Assembly: GCF_000237925.1 (NCBI RefSeq) | Contig: NC_031498.1 | Location: 1,384,015-1,448,014 of the forward strand | DNA: 64,000 bases | Direction of reading: 5' to 3' | Origin: Schistosoma mansoni | Taxonomy: Eukaryota; Platyhelminthes; Trematoda; Strigeidida; Schistosomatidae | Part shown: positions 1-11,109 of the stretch, one piece after another | Numbering within the stretch: the stretch's first letter is position 1 | How the letters are laid out: each line of letters begins with the position of its first letter | The notes under the pieces: generated by a model | Database searches by the model: none | Told to the model about the DNA's origin: nothing | The model's input: the letters and a program-made list of their open reading frames with translations, nothing else | Position numbers and translations under genes: made by a program

Positions 1-1439
1 CCGGAAGAAAAATAGAAACTCAGTGAAAGCGAAAGAAAAATGAGAGAACTATGATGAAAAAAATAGTATCATCTCAAATGGTATCAAAAAGACTAACAAA
101 ATGTAAAACTAAAGAAACCAATAAGAAGAAGTTGCCAATGTATGCATGGAGGGATTTTTACACACAAAGCCTTCAAAATGGATCTTACAACAGCTATTTT
201 CCTCCTGTTTTTCAGTAGTATTTTGCTATCTGGTTTAACTGTTGAGCTTTTGTTGTTATTCAGAAAGCTGTCTTCAACATCTACTTCATACAATATAAAA
301 AGATTGATAAAAGAGAGTAAGAGTAGAACAGGAGGAAGGTATTATCATCAAAACTGGGTATTAGTGATAATTCTTACCAAATGAACGCTTGAACCGATTT
401 TTTAGCAGCTTCTGTTAACTCTAGGCTAAATCCACGCCACAACTTGAACACAAGAGAAAAAATGCGAAGTGAGAAACCAAAGACTAGTGATAAGGGATTA
501 TTTGACTTTTAAAATAAATCAAAATGATTTATGAACATACCATGTTTTAAATCATTGATTTGCAATCCCATTAACAGTCAGATTTATATGAACTGAATTT
601 AGTTGTACCTGGCGATAATAATTCAGTAACTTACTATGTGAACACTTATTTTTCATATTATACCATTAGGCATCTATAATCCTTCTCAAAATTTGAATAC
701 ATCTCACACACGATTAGAGAACAAATCAGTTTCATATCTTATTTAGATTACATGGTATATAAATTAGATCATCTATGTCAAAGAATGATTTGAAAACTAG
801 GATTCTTTGTTTTAAGCTGTGAAAGATTAATTTGGATTCAGTTGAGAAAATGCGATGACATAGGAAAAACTGCGTACAATGCTTAAGCTTTATCTACCAC
901 ATTGTGATTATTGGTTGCATATGACGAAGTAAAAATGGTCAGTGACTTAGTTTGATTATTCAGGAGCTCAAAAAGGTTTCATCGTCTAATTCGTTAACTG
1001 TGTTAACTGGCATTACGAGAAATAAAGATACTTTACAGATTATACAGGGTTTGTTATGTAGATACTGAAGTGGCAGAAATAAATAACTTATTCTTCATTT
1101 CAGCTGGTATTTTGATTGAAGGTCAGTCATTTTAACAGCCTTGATTACTTTGGCACTGACACATAAGCTACCTTGATTTGTTTAATGCATTATATATATA
1201 TATATATACTCTACCTGGACCAATTGCAGCCTTCTGCTTTGCGAGTTATCAAAGAGACCAAGTCGTTTCTGGGCGCGTAAACTTAGTGTAGTGGTGATCA
1301 TAGTCCATCAAGACTCGACGCCATCTACAATAGGAAACTAAGGTCATTCACACCTAGAAGGAACAGCACTAGTTTTAATACTGTATCCTTCAGCATTTCT
1401 CCAAGCCCACTTTCCCGGCTAGACAACTTTTAGTTCATC
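1..1439. other. Intergenic, no supported gene
   Basis: AT-rich sequence. The open frames here are short, have stop-rich surroundings and no convincing splice partners. A short TA microsatellite lies at 1191-1208. The last part adjoins the reverse-transcriptase relic that starts near 1440. I see no promoter or RNA gene. Confidence 0.5.
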
Positions 1440-2690
1440 CATAATCTTTGTTGACGTCCAACTTGGTCTTTTATCCAGGTAAAAAAATTGCTTCCAATCC
1501 CAATACCACTTAACCTAGATAACAACTAGTTGTGTGGAACTTTATCAAAAGACTTATCAAAGTCAATATAGACTGGATCTATAAGCAACTTCTGATCTTT
1601 AAAACCACACAAACTTGTACGGGCTACTAATGAGTAAGTGAGACATGAATAACCTCTAAAGCCATGCCGCTTTTCAGAAAGAATCCGGTTTTCGTTGAAA
1701 TAATCAATCAAATTCCAAATAGTCTTGTCTTAAATTTTAAAAAACTACGCTGGTTAGGCTTACAGGTCAGTAATTATCAGTTGTATATCTCATACCTGTT
1801 TTCAAGACAGGACTTACTATGGCGGTCGTCCAGTCTTTTAGTAGTTGACGCTGGGTTGCAGATGGATGAAAACATATGCTTAGGGAGTCTGCTACGAAAT
1901 TCGCTTATTTTTTAGTAATCTAGAATGGATTTCATCGAGTCCCACAAATTTACTTATATCAAGCTTATCTAGCTAACCAAAGACATTAACTTATATAATG
2001 GTCACAGTTTTAGTGTGTGCATGCGTGAAAGGTTCTATAGACCAAAGTGGAACATCTCTGTGGTATATAAATTGTTGTATATTCTTCTAGAATGTCACAC
2101 CAGCCGAAGGTGGATGCCTGGCAGCAGAAGATCGAGAAGATCGAATTAGAGAACGGGAATGTAAACAAATTTTAATTTTAATGGCAACGAAGAAACGATG
2201 AAGTTTGGGACAACTGAGGAAAGATTCACAAATGAAGTATTTATTGTGTGGGTTTCACATTCTAAGAAAGAACTCAGTAAATTTGCATCCAATAATAAAT
2301 TGGTCCTCCCCACTTGACTTTGCGCTCACTACAACATTACATAAGTAGTTTAGGGATACTTGTGTCTTACTGTAGTCGTCCTCCACTATCGACCTAACAC
2401 TACGTTCTCGTATTGTCGCCACAATGTTGCCTTTTCTTTTGGTCTTTTCCATGTACAACCATAAGCGTTTGGGCTATTCAGTATACTCCTCAACAATCTC
2501 TTCTTTATACAGTCTTCTGGACTTGAGGATGGTCCAGTCACCAATATTTCGAGCTTGCTGATGTTAGGGTTTTCTCTCATCAGTACCCTGTAACATAAAT
2601 CTCTTCTACGTTCTTTCCCTCTCATTACGGAAGGCGATGATTTTCTCATTGAACCACGGTGGATAGTTTTTCGGATTCTTTGGAGTAGTC
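1440..2690 (-). mobile_element. CR1-like non-LTR retrotransposon relic (RT region)
   Basis: On the minus strand three pieces read in order as a LINE polyprotein. Around 2690-2590 is a linker containing PKNYPPWFNEKIIAFRNE. Around 1880-1720 are RT fragments containing DWTTAIVSPVLKTG and YTTDNY. At 1711-1526 is RT with HGFRGYSCLTYSLVA and IDFDKSFDKVPHN, the RT block 'DFSKAFDKVPH' with two changes. A short piece, IGSNFFTWIKD, follows near 1480. Frames shift and stops occur, so the copy is dead, and 5' endonuclease and 3' end are not seen. Its middle (about 2060-2345) is occupied by another repeat. The FDKVPH motif and element order fit the CR1 clade (schistosome SR1/Perere type); the exact family is not certain. 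Confidence 0.75.
2060..2345 (+). repeat. Interspersed repeat D, copy 1
   Basis: Resembles segments at 32485-32785, 44195-44425 and (reverse strand) 63725-63947. Shared pieces are 'cagaagatcga', 'tttattgtgtgg', and an end rich in 'tcctcccc..ttgact..cgctcactac'. This copy seems to lack the hairpin start seen at 32485 and sits inside the CR1-like relic, so it inserted later. Class unknown; no coding capacity seen. Confidence 0.4.
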
Positions 2691-2911
2691 CAAGGGATGT
2701 GCTGTGTCGATATCCATCTTATTATAACGGTACCATGTCAGTAACTAAATAGGTTAGCACATTAATGAAAGCAAAAGCTTCCATGAGACTCAGTACGGCT
2801 TAATAAAGTAGATTATCAGCTTCTAACCCCCCAATTAACACGGAACTGCTAGACAACCTGATACAACCGTAAGCTGTTTGTAAATACTGACAAGCATTGT
2901 AAAGCAATAAG

Positions 2912-2914
<3 letters not shown>

Positions 2915-2944
<30 letters not shown>
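2915..2944. repeat. (AT)n microsatellite
   Basis: Uninterrupted AT dinucleotide run of about 30 bases. Confidence 0.95.
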
Positions 2945-2946
<2 letters not shown>

Positions 2947-3187
2947 TTAGATGTTCTTTCAGCTCGCAGATGTGGCTAACTGTTATGGAAAATATTAAGT
3001 TGAATAGACCTGATTACTGTTATTATCGTTTTCAGATATCGTAGTTAACGCTGTTGGTGAGCAATTTGTATTGAGCTAGCTATCGGTGTTTATAATTTAT
3101 CGATTAATAGATGACCATCCTGTTTCATTGCCCGTCAGTTCTGGTTTTCACCTCCAAACGAAGTTAATTTTTTCGCTTTCATTTCAG

Positions 3188-3429
3188 CGTTTTAAAAATA
3201 AACTCTACTGATCCTCACACATTTTATATTCCACAACTTCTGGAGTCGTTCAATCGGTTCCTCAACGGAGAATTTGGTGAAAGACAATTGGCAGAAATTT
3301 CATCTGTTCAAATATTCTATAGTGAAGAACTTCTTCCACACAACGGTCATCTTACATCCTTCCTCACCAACCCTTTCCAATTACCTCCATATAGTGAGAT
3401 CTTGGTTTGCTGCTTACAGGTACCTTAGA
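3188..3429 (+). CDS. Candidate exon of an unidentified gene
   Basis: After a good acceptor (ttcatttcag) there is an open frame of about 78 codons with protein-like composition, including FYIPQLLESFNRFLNGEFGE and QIFYSEELLPHNGHL. It can end either at a donor CAG/gtacct (exon 3188-3419, 232 nt) or, read through, at a TAG at 3427-3429. I do not recognise the family. No partner exons with matching phase were found on either side before the proteasome gene starts at 4201. It could be an exon of a gene whose other exons lie outside the window, or a fragment left by duplication. Confidence 0.35.
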
Positions 3430-4200
3430 AACTAGTGCCAGTTATATAGGTGATGTGAACAAAGCCTACGTCGCAATTCCACAGAAAAGTTTGGCGTACT
3501 GACCATTAACTGTTCCTAATGTCGAAAACGATAACTAAGTCTTGACAACGGATGTAAATCTTTGGGAAAATGCAGAGTGAGGCTTAAGTAATGAGGTTTT
3601 CAGATACGCATCTTATAGAGATATGCTGGGAAAGCTAGTGAAGTTTATGATGATCTACAGAGAAGAGATAGAGACACTTATGATGATCTCTGATATTTAA
3701 AACGGTGAAAACTATTCCAACAAAACAGCGGGTAAACAGCTTTCTCCAATGTTGCATGCTAATACCTCTTCTTTTAAATTCTCTGCCCCATAAACCTACC
3801 GTTCATATAATGCTCATCTTCACTTCAGTTCACGTTACTTTTTATTATTTTTGAACTCTTCACTCTTCATATTGTAATAAACACCACTCAACATGGAATT
3901 ACTTGATGGCGGTTTAGCAACTGACCCCAGCCACTTTAATGTCCGCTGATATAGAAATTTTTGGTAAAAGAGTTAATAAGATTGAAAAGAGAGTAACTCA
4001 ACAAAATACTGAAGCACCTATCACAAAGAAAAATTAGAAAAACTTCACTAGTAGCTACCACAAATCACATAACTTCTGCTTAACATCAAAATGATAGTAC
4101 TAATAAATCTACTGGGATACACAAACTCGTCACCAAAATATTGAGCTTCGTACATTCCCTTGAGAAAGGTCGTTCGTCGCGGAATTGTACTGGCTTAATC
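3430..4200. other. Upstream region of the proteasome alpha-3 gene
   Basis: About 770 bases without a supported gene. It should hold the promoter and 5' UTR of the gene starting at 4201, but no TATA box or other core element stands out with confidence. Confidence 0.4.
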
Positions 4201-7200
4201 ATGTCTTCTATTGGCAGTGGGGTTTGTTTCTTATTCTTTAAAATTATTTCTTAGTATGACCTTACTGCATCTCAGTTCTCTCGAGGTGGAAATGTTTTCC
4301 AGATAGAGTATGCCTGTAAGGCGGTAGAAAATAGCGGGTAAGAAATGACGTTATGATTTTATCCATGCTTTTAGTACAGCCATTGCTATTCAAGGTAAAG
4401 ACTGTGTAGTTTTTGCTGTGGAGAATATTGTCACATCAAAACTTTACGAGCCCGGTTGTGTTAAACGGATTTATAATATTGATGACCATATCGGGATGGT
4501 AATTTGTTAGGTGTAATGCACATAAATTCTAGGTGGTGATGGGATTTCAAACTGACGCTAAGGCAATCGTTGAGGCAGCCAGAGAAGAATGCGCAAATTA
4601 TCGCAATAGCTTTGGAAGCCGTATACCTCTCTACGTATGCTTCCCGTTTGCTATATTTTCTGTAGTCTCTGACGGAACGACTAGCTATGTACATGCACGC
4701 TCATACACTTTATAGTGCGGTCAGACCATTCGGTGTATCAGTTTTGCTTGGTTCCTATGAAAACGATGGTCCTCATTTATTCGTGATAGAGCCTTCTGGG
4801 CTGTCTTATGTAAGTCTTTCCGCAAATATTGTATCGTAATTTTCTTGTGCATCGCTGTTTTAGTCTGAGGTATAGTAGTTACTTGAGTAATGTTATTATA
4901 CAATGTTAGTATATTAACGTTAAGTCATTTGATATAACTTCATATTTGTGACAACAGTATTTACAGCGAATCTAATATATATTCATGTATTAGCATCAAA
5001 TCATTTTTGAATACTATTTGACTAGTTCTATCCTCCGAACACAGTGAAGTAAATATAGTGTATTGTTTGCTACAACGCGGTGTAAACACAGAGTGAGTAA
5101 TACAAAGCTCAGGAGTCAAATACTAGTTAAGAATAAATATGATGAGGCTCTTTTTCTTCAGTGTGACTATATTTGAGGTAATTTCTAATAAATGCTTATC
5201 AAATCCGTACTTTCGTCACTAGTTCTAAACAGCTTAACAGTTTTATTATGTAGTTTTCAAAAGTCCTATTGATCCTGATCGTCATTGCGAAATTCCGGTC
5301 ATTCCATTTGAAGTTAATCTCATGTTTTGAAGTACATTCGTTTCTAAACTATTACTCACAAGATGCTTTCGATTTCTTTTATTTCCTCTCACTGCACTGT
5401 TGTCAGATGTGGCAATTTTGTCCGGTCGATACTCATGCTAGGTCTTACTTTGGTGTTGACTGGCCATTTCATTTGATTACTCCTCTCAAGAGGTCTATAA
5501 TCGTCAGGTTGGGAAGCCCCCAAATAAAAGGATATATCAAAACTCGATTCTTCCTCTCAAGTTCAAGTTTGGGAATTAAATTATGATGTTGGACAGATTA
5601 TTTATGAATTTTTAACCTCGGCACTTCAAACTAAGATCTCTAAGTAGTCTACTTGTCTGATACATGTATAATTTGCCAAATTCTTTTCCATGAACTTCAA
5701 TTATTACTTCGGTATGACGTTGGTCATTATTCGTCAACTATTATTATTAACCTAAACGTTGTCATACAAAACATCTGATCACTCAGTAGATGCCCTAGTG
5801 GTTTCGCTTAAGTATAATAAATTTTGCTTTAGCTACTTATTATCAATACAATGAATTTTCCTTATTTTCTGGAATCGATTTATCATATAATATTATTGTG
5901 CATTGTTATCTTTACTTTCTTTACATGGAAGGCTTATTTCGGTTGTGCCATCGGAAAAGCCAAACAAAATGCAACAACTGAAATAGAGAAACTGAAGATG
6001 AACGACCTGTCCCCAGAAGAATTGATCAAGGAAGCAGCCAAAATGTAGGTCTTCATGACTTTCATATTCATGAAACCATTGAGTTTACTGGTACATTTAC
6101 GCTCGTGTAATTGTTCGAAACATCTAAGTATTAGTAAATGTGCACCCAACAAACAAAGTCCACTCTGTTGGTAGTCAAGCAGAATGTAAAGTACGTCAAT
6201 ATATGTGACTCCAGAAGGTTTCTATGTTACTGACTTGTGCCTTTTGACTGTGTGACAGCCGCTCTAAAGGAAGTGTGTAGTACCAGCCTATATTTGTTTT
6301 TTGAGAGACCTTACCTACATATTCTGACCAAAAACTTGTCTTACTGTTTGAGATGGCGCACAGACTGTTCGCTAAATAATAATCAATAATAACGTATGAT
6401 CACTTCAAATATATATCTAAAATACAATACGAAAGGGTTAAAGACTGACAAAAAGTAGAAAGGACCACTAAGTTTGTTTCGCTTTCTTTGACTAAAGAAG
6501 AGACGAACGTATGCAACTTTCAGATACAGAGATTAGAGTTTGTTTGCTCAAATCCGGTTATTTGTAGAAGACGAAATCAAAGCTCAGTTGAAAGACTTGA
6601 AAATACACAGCGAATTCTTTTATAGTTTTTGGTTTCATCGACATAGCGTACGGATTTCGTTCGACCCTTCCCTAGCCACGCATTTACAGCCGAAAAATAG
6701 GTAAAAACAGATAAATGATACTCGCAATTATCCCCAGATGAAAATATGGATAACTGACTACATTTCTGAATTATTGAAGTAATTAGAGATGGTGACATTA
6801 ATTCGACAGCTGCCCATAGAAAGATGGACATGTCTACAGAGTTGGAAAGGGCTTACCGCAGGTTTTACTAATATCTGCCTATGGTACTATCCGTAACTAT
6901 CACGGCGAGCTTCCTTAAGTCTTGCCGATTAATGTCACGAATAAGTTGTAAACGACCATAGGTCTTCTGATATTACTGCTATTATTTCCGGACTAGAACT
7001 GATGATGTGGTAAACCAATACAGTAATACCATGATTTACGTTTTAAACTAAAAGGGCACAGTGGTGACAAAAATTATCGAGGTCATTAATATCATTGAAA
7101 TAAGTGGTAATGATTACACACTTTAACCTGTCTTATTGTGTTGAATCAGTCGTCGTAACGGTTTTCTGTTTTTGTAGAATTTATACCGTCCATGATGAAA

Positions 7201-7393
7201 TCAAGGATAAAAATTTCGAACTGGATCTTAGTTGGGTTGGTGCAAGTAAGTTTATCGATCTGCTAATATAAACATACGCTTAGATACAAAGGGTATACAT
7301 CAACCTGTTCCTCGCAAACTCTTTGATGAAGCGGAGACATTCGCCAAACAGGCTTTAGAAGAAGCTGATGATTTAGATGACGAAGTAGAATAA
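4201..7393 (+). CDS. PSMA3: Proteasome subunit alpha type-3
   Basis: Complete gene. Exons: 4201-4221, 4255-4337, 4375-4498, 4533-4634, 4666-4809, 5932-6044, 7178-7245, 7284-7393. All junctions are GT/AG with matching phases, giving 254 aa against 255 in human PSMA3. It forms part of the alpha ring of the 20S core, which gates substrate entry. Evidence: start [16 protein letters not shown], the alpha-subunit N-terminal signature ([18 protein letters not shown]), [16 protein letters not shown], the [18 protein letters not shown] block, [18 protein letters not shown], and an acidic C-terminal tail ending DDLDDEVE, typical of alpha-3. Introns 1-4 and 7 are only 31-38 bp while introns 5 and 6 exceed 1.1 kb, the usual schistosome pattern. 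It is convergent with the gene ending at 8199. No clear AATAAA follows the stop. Confidence 0.97.
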
Positions 7394-7694
7394 ACTATGT
7401 ACATGTATGCATTATTTTCTAAAAATGTTTTTTGAACCACATCTCTTAAATTCTATGGCGTCTCTCAAGCGTAGATTTTCAAACCAATCTTTTTTGAGAC
7501 ATTTATCTTTTCTGATATGGTTGTTGGCATTACACCAAGCGTTCCCAGGGATTGGTGGATAGGCATACAACGTTTGATGCTTTCTTTTGGATGCTGACGT
7601 ATTACTATCGCACCAAGGATTTCGTCTCCCCATTACCGTCCATGTCCCAGCTATCCGGGGATTGGAGTGTCCCATCAATTAGGGAATAAGTATT

Positions 7695-7955
7695 TCAGAA
7701 GGGGTTTTAGGGAGATTTTAGTAATTTTATAGTTGAATTCACGAGTCAATTGAAGCTAGACCACCATGAAAGCATTAGACGGCCGTTTCATCGTATTGTG
7801 GGGCTCCTCAGCAGTGCGCATCCACGATCCTGCCTCGCGAGATTCAAACCCAGGACCTGCCAGTCGCGCACACAAGCGCTTAACCTCTAGACCACTGAGT
7901 CGACATCCAACGCTGGCAGTGTCCAACTACAACCAATCCACGAAATTGAGCAACT
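7695..7955 (-). repeat. SINE-like family A, copy in PSMA3 3' flank
   Basis: Minus-strand copy of the tRNA-promoter repeat. On the sense strand it has a tRNA-like block with B box (GGTTTGAATC), then a hammerhead-like segment (about 7772-7822), then the constant 3' tail ending CCCCTTCTG. The ribozyme core CTGAGGAG and GAAAC are present, but stem II has decayed, so this copy is probably inactive. It lies between two convergent genes. Confidence 0.85.
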
Positions 7956-8198
7956 GTCCAGCGTTCCATTCAATACTAATCTGTCTGTAAAACACTTTAT
8001 CCGATTAATATTATCGTAACAAGTTTTTGAAGCATTGTTGATGTAGGTTCTCAACTCTCACCCATTTAGCATGATATAAAACAACCAATATTCGTTGTAA
8101 CAAGTGTATTTACTCAAGATCGCATTGATTGTTGTGTTGTGAATGAATATACAGTCATAAAATATATCAAAAGTTTACAGAAATAACCAAAATCAAGA

Positions 8199-11109
8199 TC
8201 ACTTTAGATACTCATTATCCAGAAGGTACTCCTGGAGCATCGGGGCCAGCGGTAAACTCTTAATGAGCTCATTTACAGGTTGTTTAGGGAAAGAACGATG
8301 TTGCGTGGAACGTCTGAGACAAGTGCGTATTGTAACTTTAGACCATAGTGAGAGACGTTTCGGCTCAGACAACCAATTACTCAGCCAGTCATTCACTATA
8401 TTATTCAAATAACTAGAATGGTCGCAACCCATTTGCCTCAATGACAGTATCTCGGTTATATTTCTAGGTACTTTGGTATATCGACTAGACTCAACATAAC
8501 ATGCAATTAAAATATTGAACAGCTTGATTTTGTAACCAGTTGATATTGAACGTGGCCAGTCTTGAATATTGCTTAGGAATTTCAGACCTAATTTAGCGGA
8601 GAAGTTTACAATTAGATTTAATAAAGAATATTGATGAAGCACATGAACTGTAGCAGTCATCAATACATTGGAATTAATTTTCGAGCAATTACTATTACAT
8701 TCAATATCATCATCAGATATCAATGGTAAGAAATGCTGGCAAACAATAGACATAAAAATTTCATGTCCAGGAATATTGTTCGACGCTGGAAAGTAAGAAA
8801 GGAGGTAAATTAATTTTTCATGATTCCCTGGAGGAAGTGGTTGTAATAATTGGCATTCGCAATAAGCATGATTTAAAAATTTGTCCATAGACCTTTGAGT
8901 ATCATTTATGGAACACAGTTTTAAATTAGTATACAATACAGCACGTGAAATAGCAAAAGTGAATATATTATGCCAAAAGAAATCAAAGACAGATTTTGAC
9001 TGCCTTATACTGTGTAATTCCAGAAGTGTTCCTAGGTTATATTCATGCTCATTAAATTTCGCCTTGGTGCAAACTTCACGCCACCAATCGATCCAATCTG
9101 GATGTGGGAAACGTAAGGCTAAGACAGCGAAATATAGTACAAGCGGTAGCAAACACCTGTCGGAAACTGTATTTTTTGGACTCCTATCGATATCCGCTAA
9201 ATTCCAAATCAATTGTTTTTGGATGTCCGGTCGTTCAATACAAATCTTTGGAAATCCCCATTGAGACAGAACTTGCAACCAAGTTCTAGCAGATGATGGG
9301 GGTGTGTATAATCCTAATTTTTGCAATTGATAAATACAACCGAAATTTTGATTAAATGGAACGACTTTTCCTAAAAAGTAGGATGAAATACGCATTAAAC
9401 AGAGAGATACTTCTTCTTGATGAATAGACCAACGATCCACAGCATCTGACCCCAAGTAAATCAAAAATTCTTCAATCCCTATTATTGATGGTTCTTTCTA
9501 CATATCAATAATAAATAACAAATAAAGCAATAATTCATTTAAATTTACATAACGATTGCAATTAAATTATACAATATGCTTGAAGACTTTATAAATCTAT
9601 TTGTATTGAACTTCATAATTGTTTCATTTGGAAAGAACACTGTACTTAATGTTGTCGACTCAATATTGTTTTCTTGTTTTATGTATTCTCTTTCCTATTA
9701 TATCAGTACCCAATAAAGTACTGTTTAATAGTTTGAATCTCGGTTTTCAAAGAGTAAGTATCATCTTTGTATTTTATTTAGGCCTAATATTATTGGCTGG
9801 TAACACAAACAGGAGGCGTACTTGACAGTGTATGTTGCGCAAATCAGCTTAAATAAATCCTTAAAATGGACCGAGCTTGTAACTTAATAACTGTGCAAGA
9901 GCTTACTCATACTCAAAAAGAAAACAGGTCCGAAATACAGGGGTAATGTAACCACAGAATATTGCTATTGGAATGAAAGTTAATTAACGTTATCCTATGC
10001 AGAGTTAGTGTTCCAATTAGGCAAGTTGTTGGTCCTTTGTGACTAGAATCTGTCAAAACTATCCTACTGTAAACGTCTACGAGCGTCTAGAGATGAATAA
10101 ATGAAAAGTGACCATCAAAACAGCGAGGTCCAGCAATTACTGACAATAATTTGGCAATGCATAAAAATTAGATCAATTAATGAGACTTACTTCGAGAACA
10201 ATGGCACAGATTTCCTCAAATTCACTTAGCATGTATGGGACAGCATGAGCCTTTAGGAGCTTAAAATAAGCTAAAGATATTGAAAGGTCAGTATGCAATG
10301 CTAAAATCCAATAGCGATCCCGGCGTAAACGAAAAAAATTTATGTCCAGTGCATCCAGGACGTTAGCAGTTAACTAACATGGTTTCGATATGTTGTAGTA
10401 TAATATGAACACACCTTCACGTTATCCTGACTTAAAGCAGCCACCAGAGGAGGCACATCATCCATACACCGATAATCTGTTTCTGCTCCTGCACTTATTA
10501 GTAGGTTAAATGACTCATAGTCACTTTTCTCAATGGAAATGGTAAGAGCATCTTTACCCTTTGAAAAATGCTTTTAGTTTACTAACTTACCATAAAATTT
10601 TTACGTCGAACTTCCGTTGCGCAGTCAAGATCCTTGCGAGCTTGTAGAGCAGAGATGCATATTTTAACACACTCCCATGAACCGGACATAGCAGCAAAAT
10701 GAAGTGGCATATTACCCTGTTAAATAAAGACGAATTTCCCGACTTACATCAAAGTCAGGGAGATTAGCCAAACCTGGATCCCCAGATAAAATTTGGAGTA
10801 ACATAGTGGGATCCCCAGATAGTGCTACTCTGAAAATAGTATGTGCGAATTCCATTATTACAAGAGCATGCTCATTGTTTGACGGATTACATTGAATGAC
10901 TAAAGATAAGTTTTGAATTTATAAATTGAGGATTTCATCACAAAATGAATCTGAATAAAACAAAGTAAAAAGAAATATAAGTACATACATTTTATGGAAG
11001 CATCTCAAGGATCACCAGTCAATGCTTAGAATCTGTGTTTAGGAATAACTGATTGTACTTACAGATGGCGATGTTCGAAATCTGTTAGCTTGGGGACCTC
11101 AACTGTCAT
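8199..11109 (-). CDS. Ankyrin-repeat and SOCS-box protein (ASB-like)
   Basis: Six exons on the minus strand: 11109-11063, 10829-10748, 10716-10591, 10558-10415, 10373-10191, 9497-8199; phases all agree, 626 aa. Residues about 16-135 hold ankyrin-type units (GNMPLHFAAMSGSWECVKIC; GKDALTISIEKSDYESFNLL then ISAGAETDY). The C-terminus reads SLWSKVTIRTCLRRS...INELIKSLPLAPMLQEYLLD-like, the pattern of a SOCS box (LxxLCRxxIR...LPLPxxLxxYL), so it probably docks Elongin B/C and Cullin-5 as a ubiquitin-ligase substrate receptor (family knowledge, inferred here). The stretch about 195-575 is not recognisable. Introns are 233, 31, 32, 41 and 693 bp. The ATG lies 5 bases after an acceptor (TTTTGACAG), so the 5' UTR is either spliced or trans-spliced. 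The SOCS cysteine is replaced by Ser/Lys context, which lowers certainty. Confidence 0.75.

Noticed and set aside
1664-1915. Plus-strand 83-codon frame
   Set aside because: It is the antisense shadow of the CR1-like RT relic.
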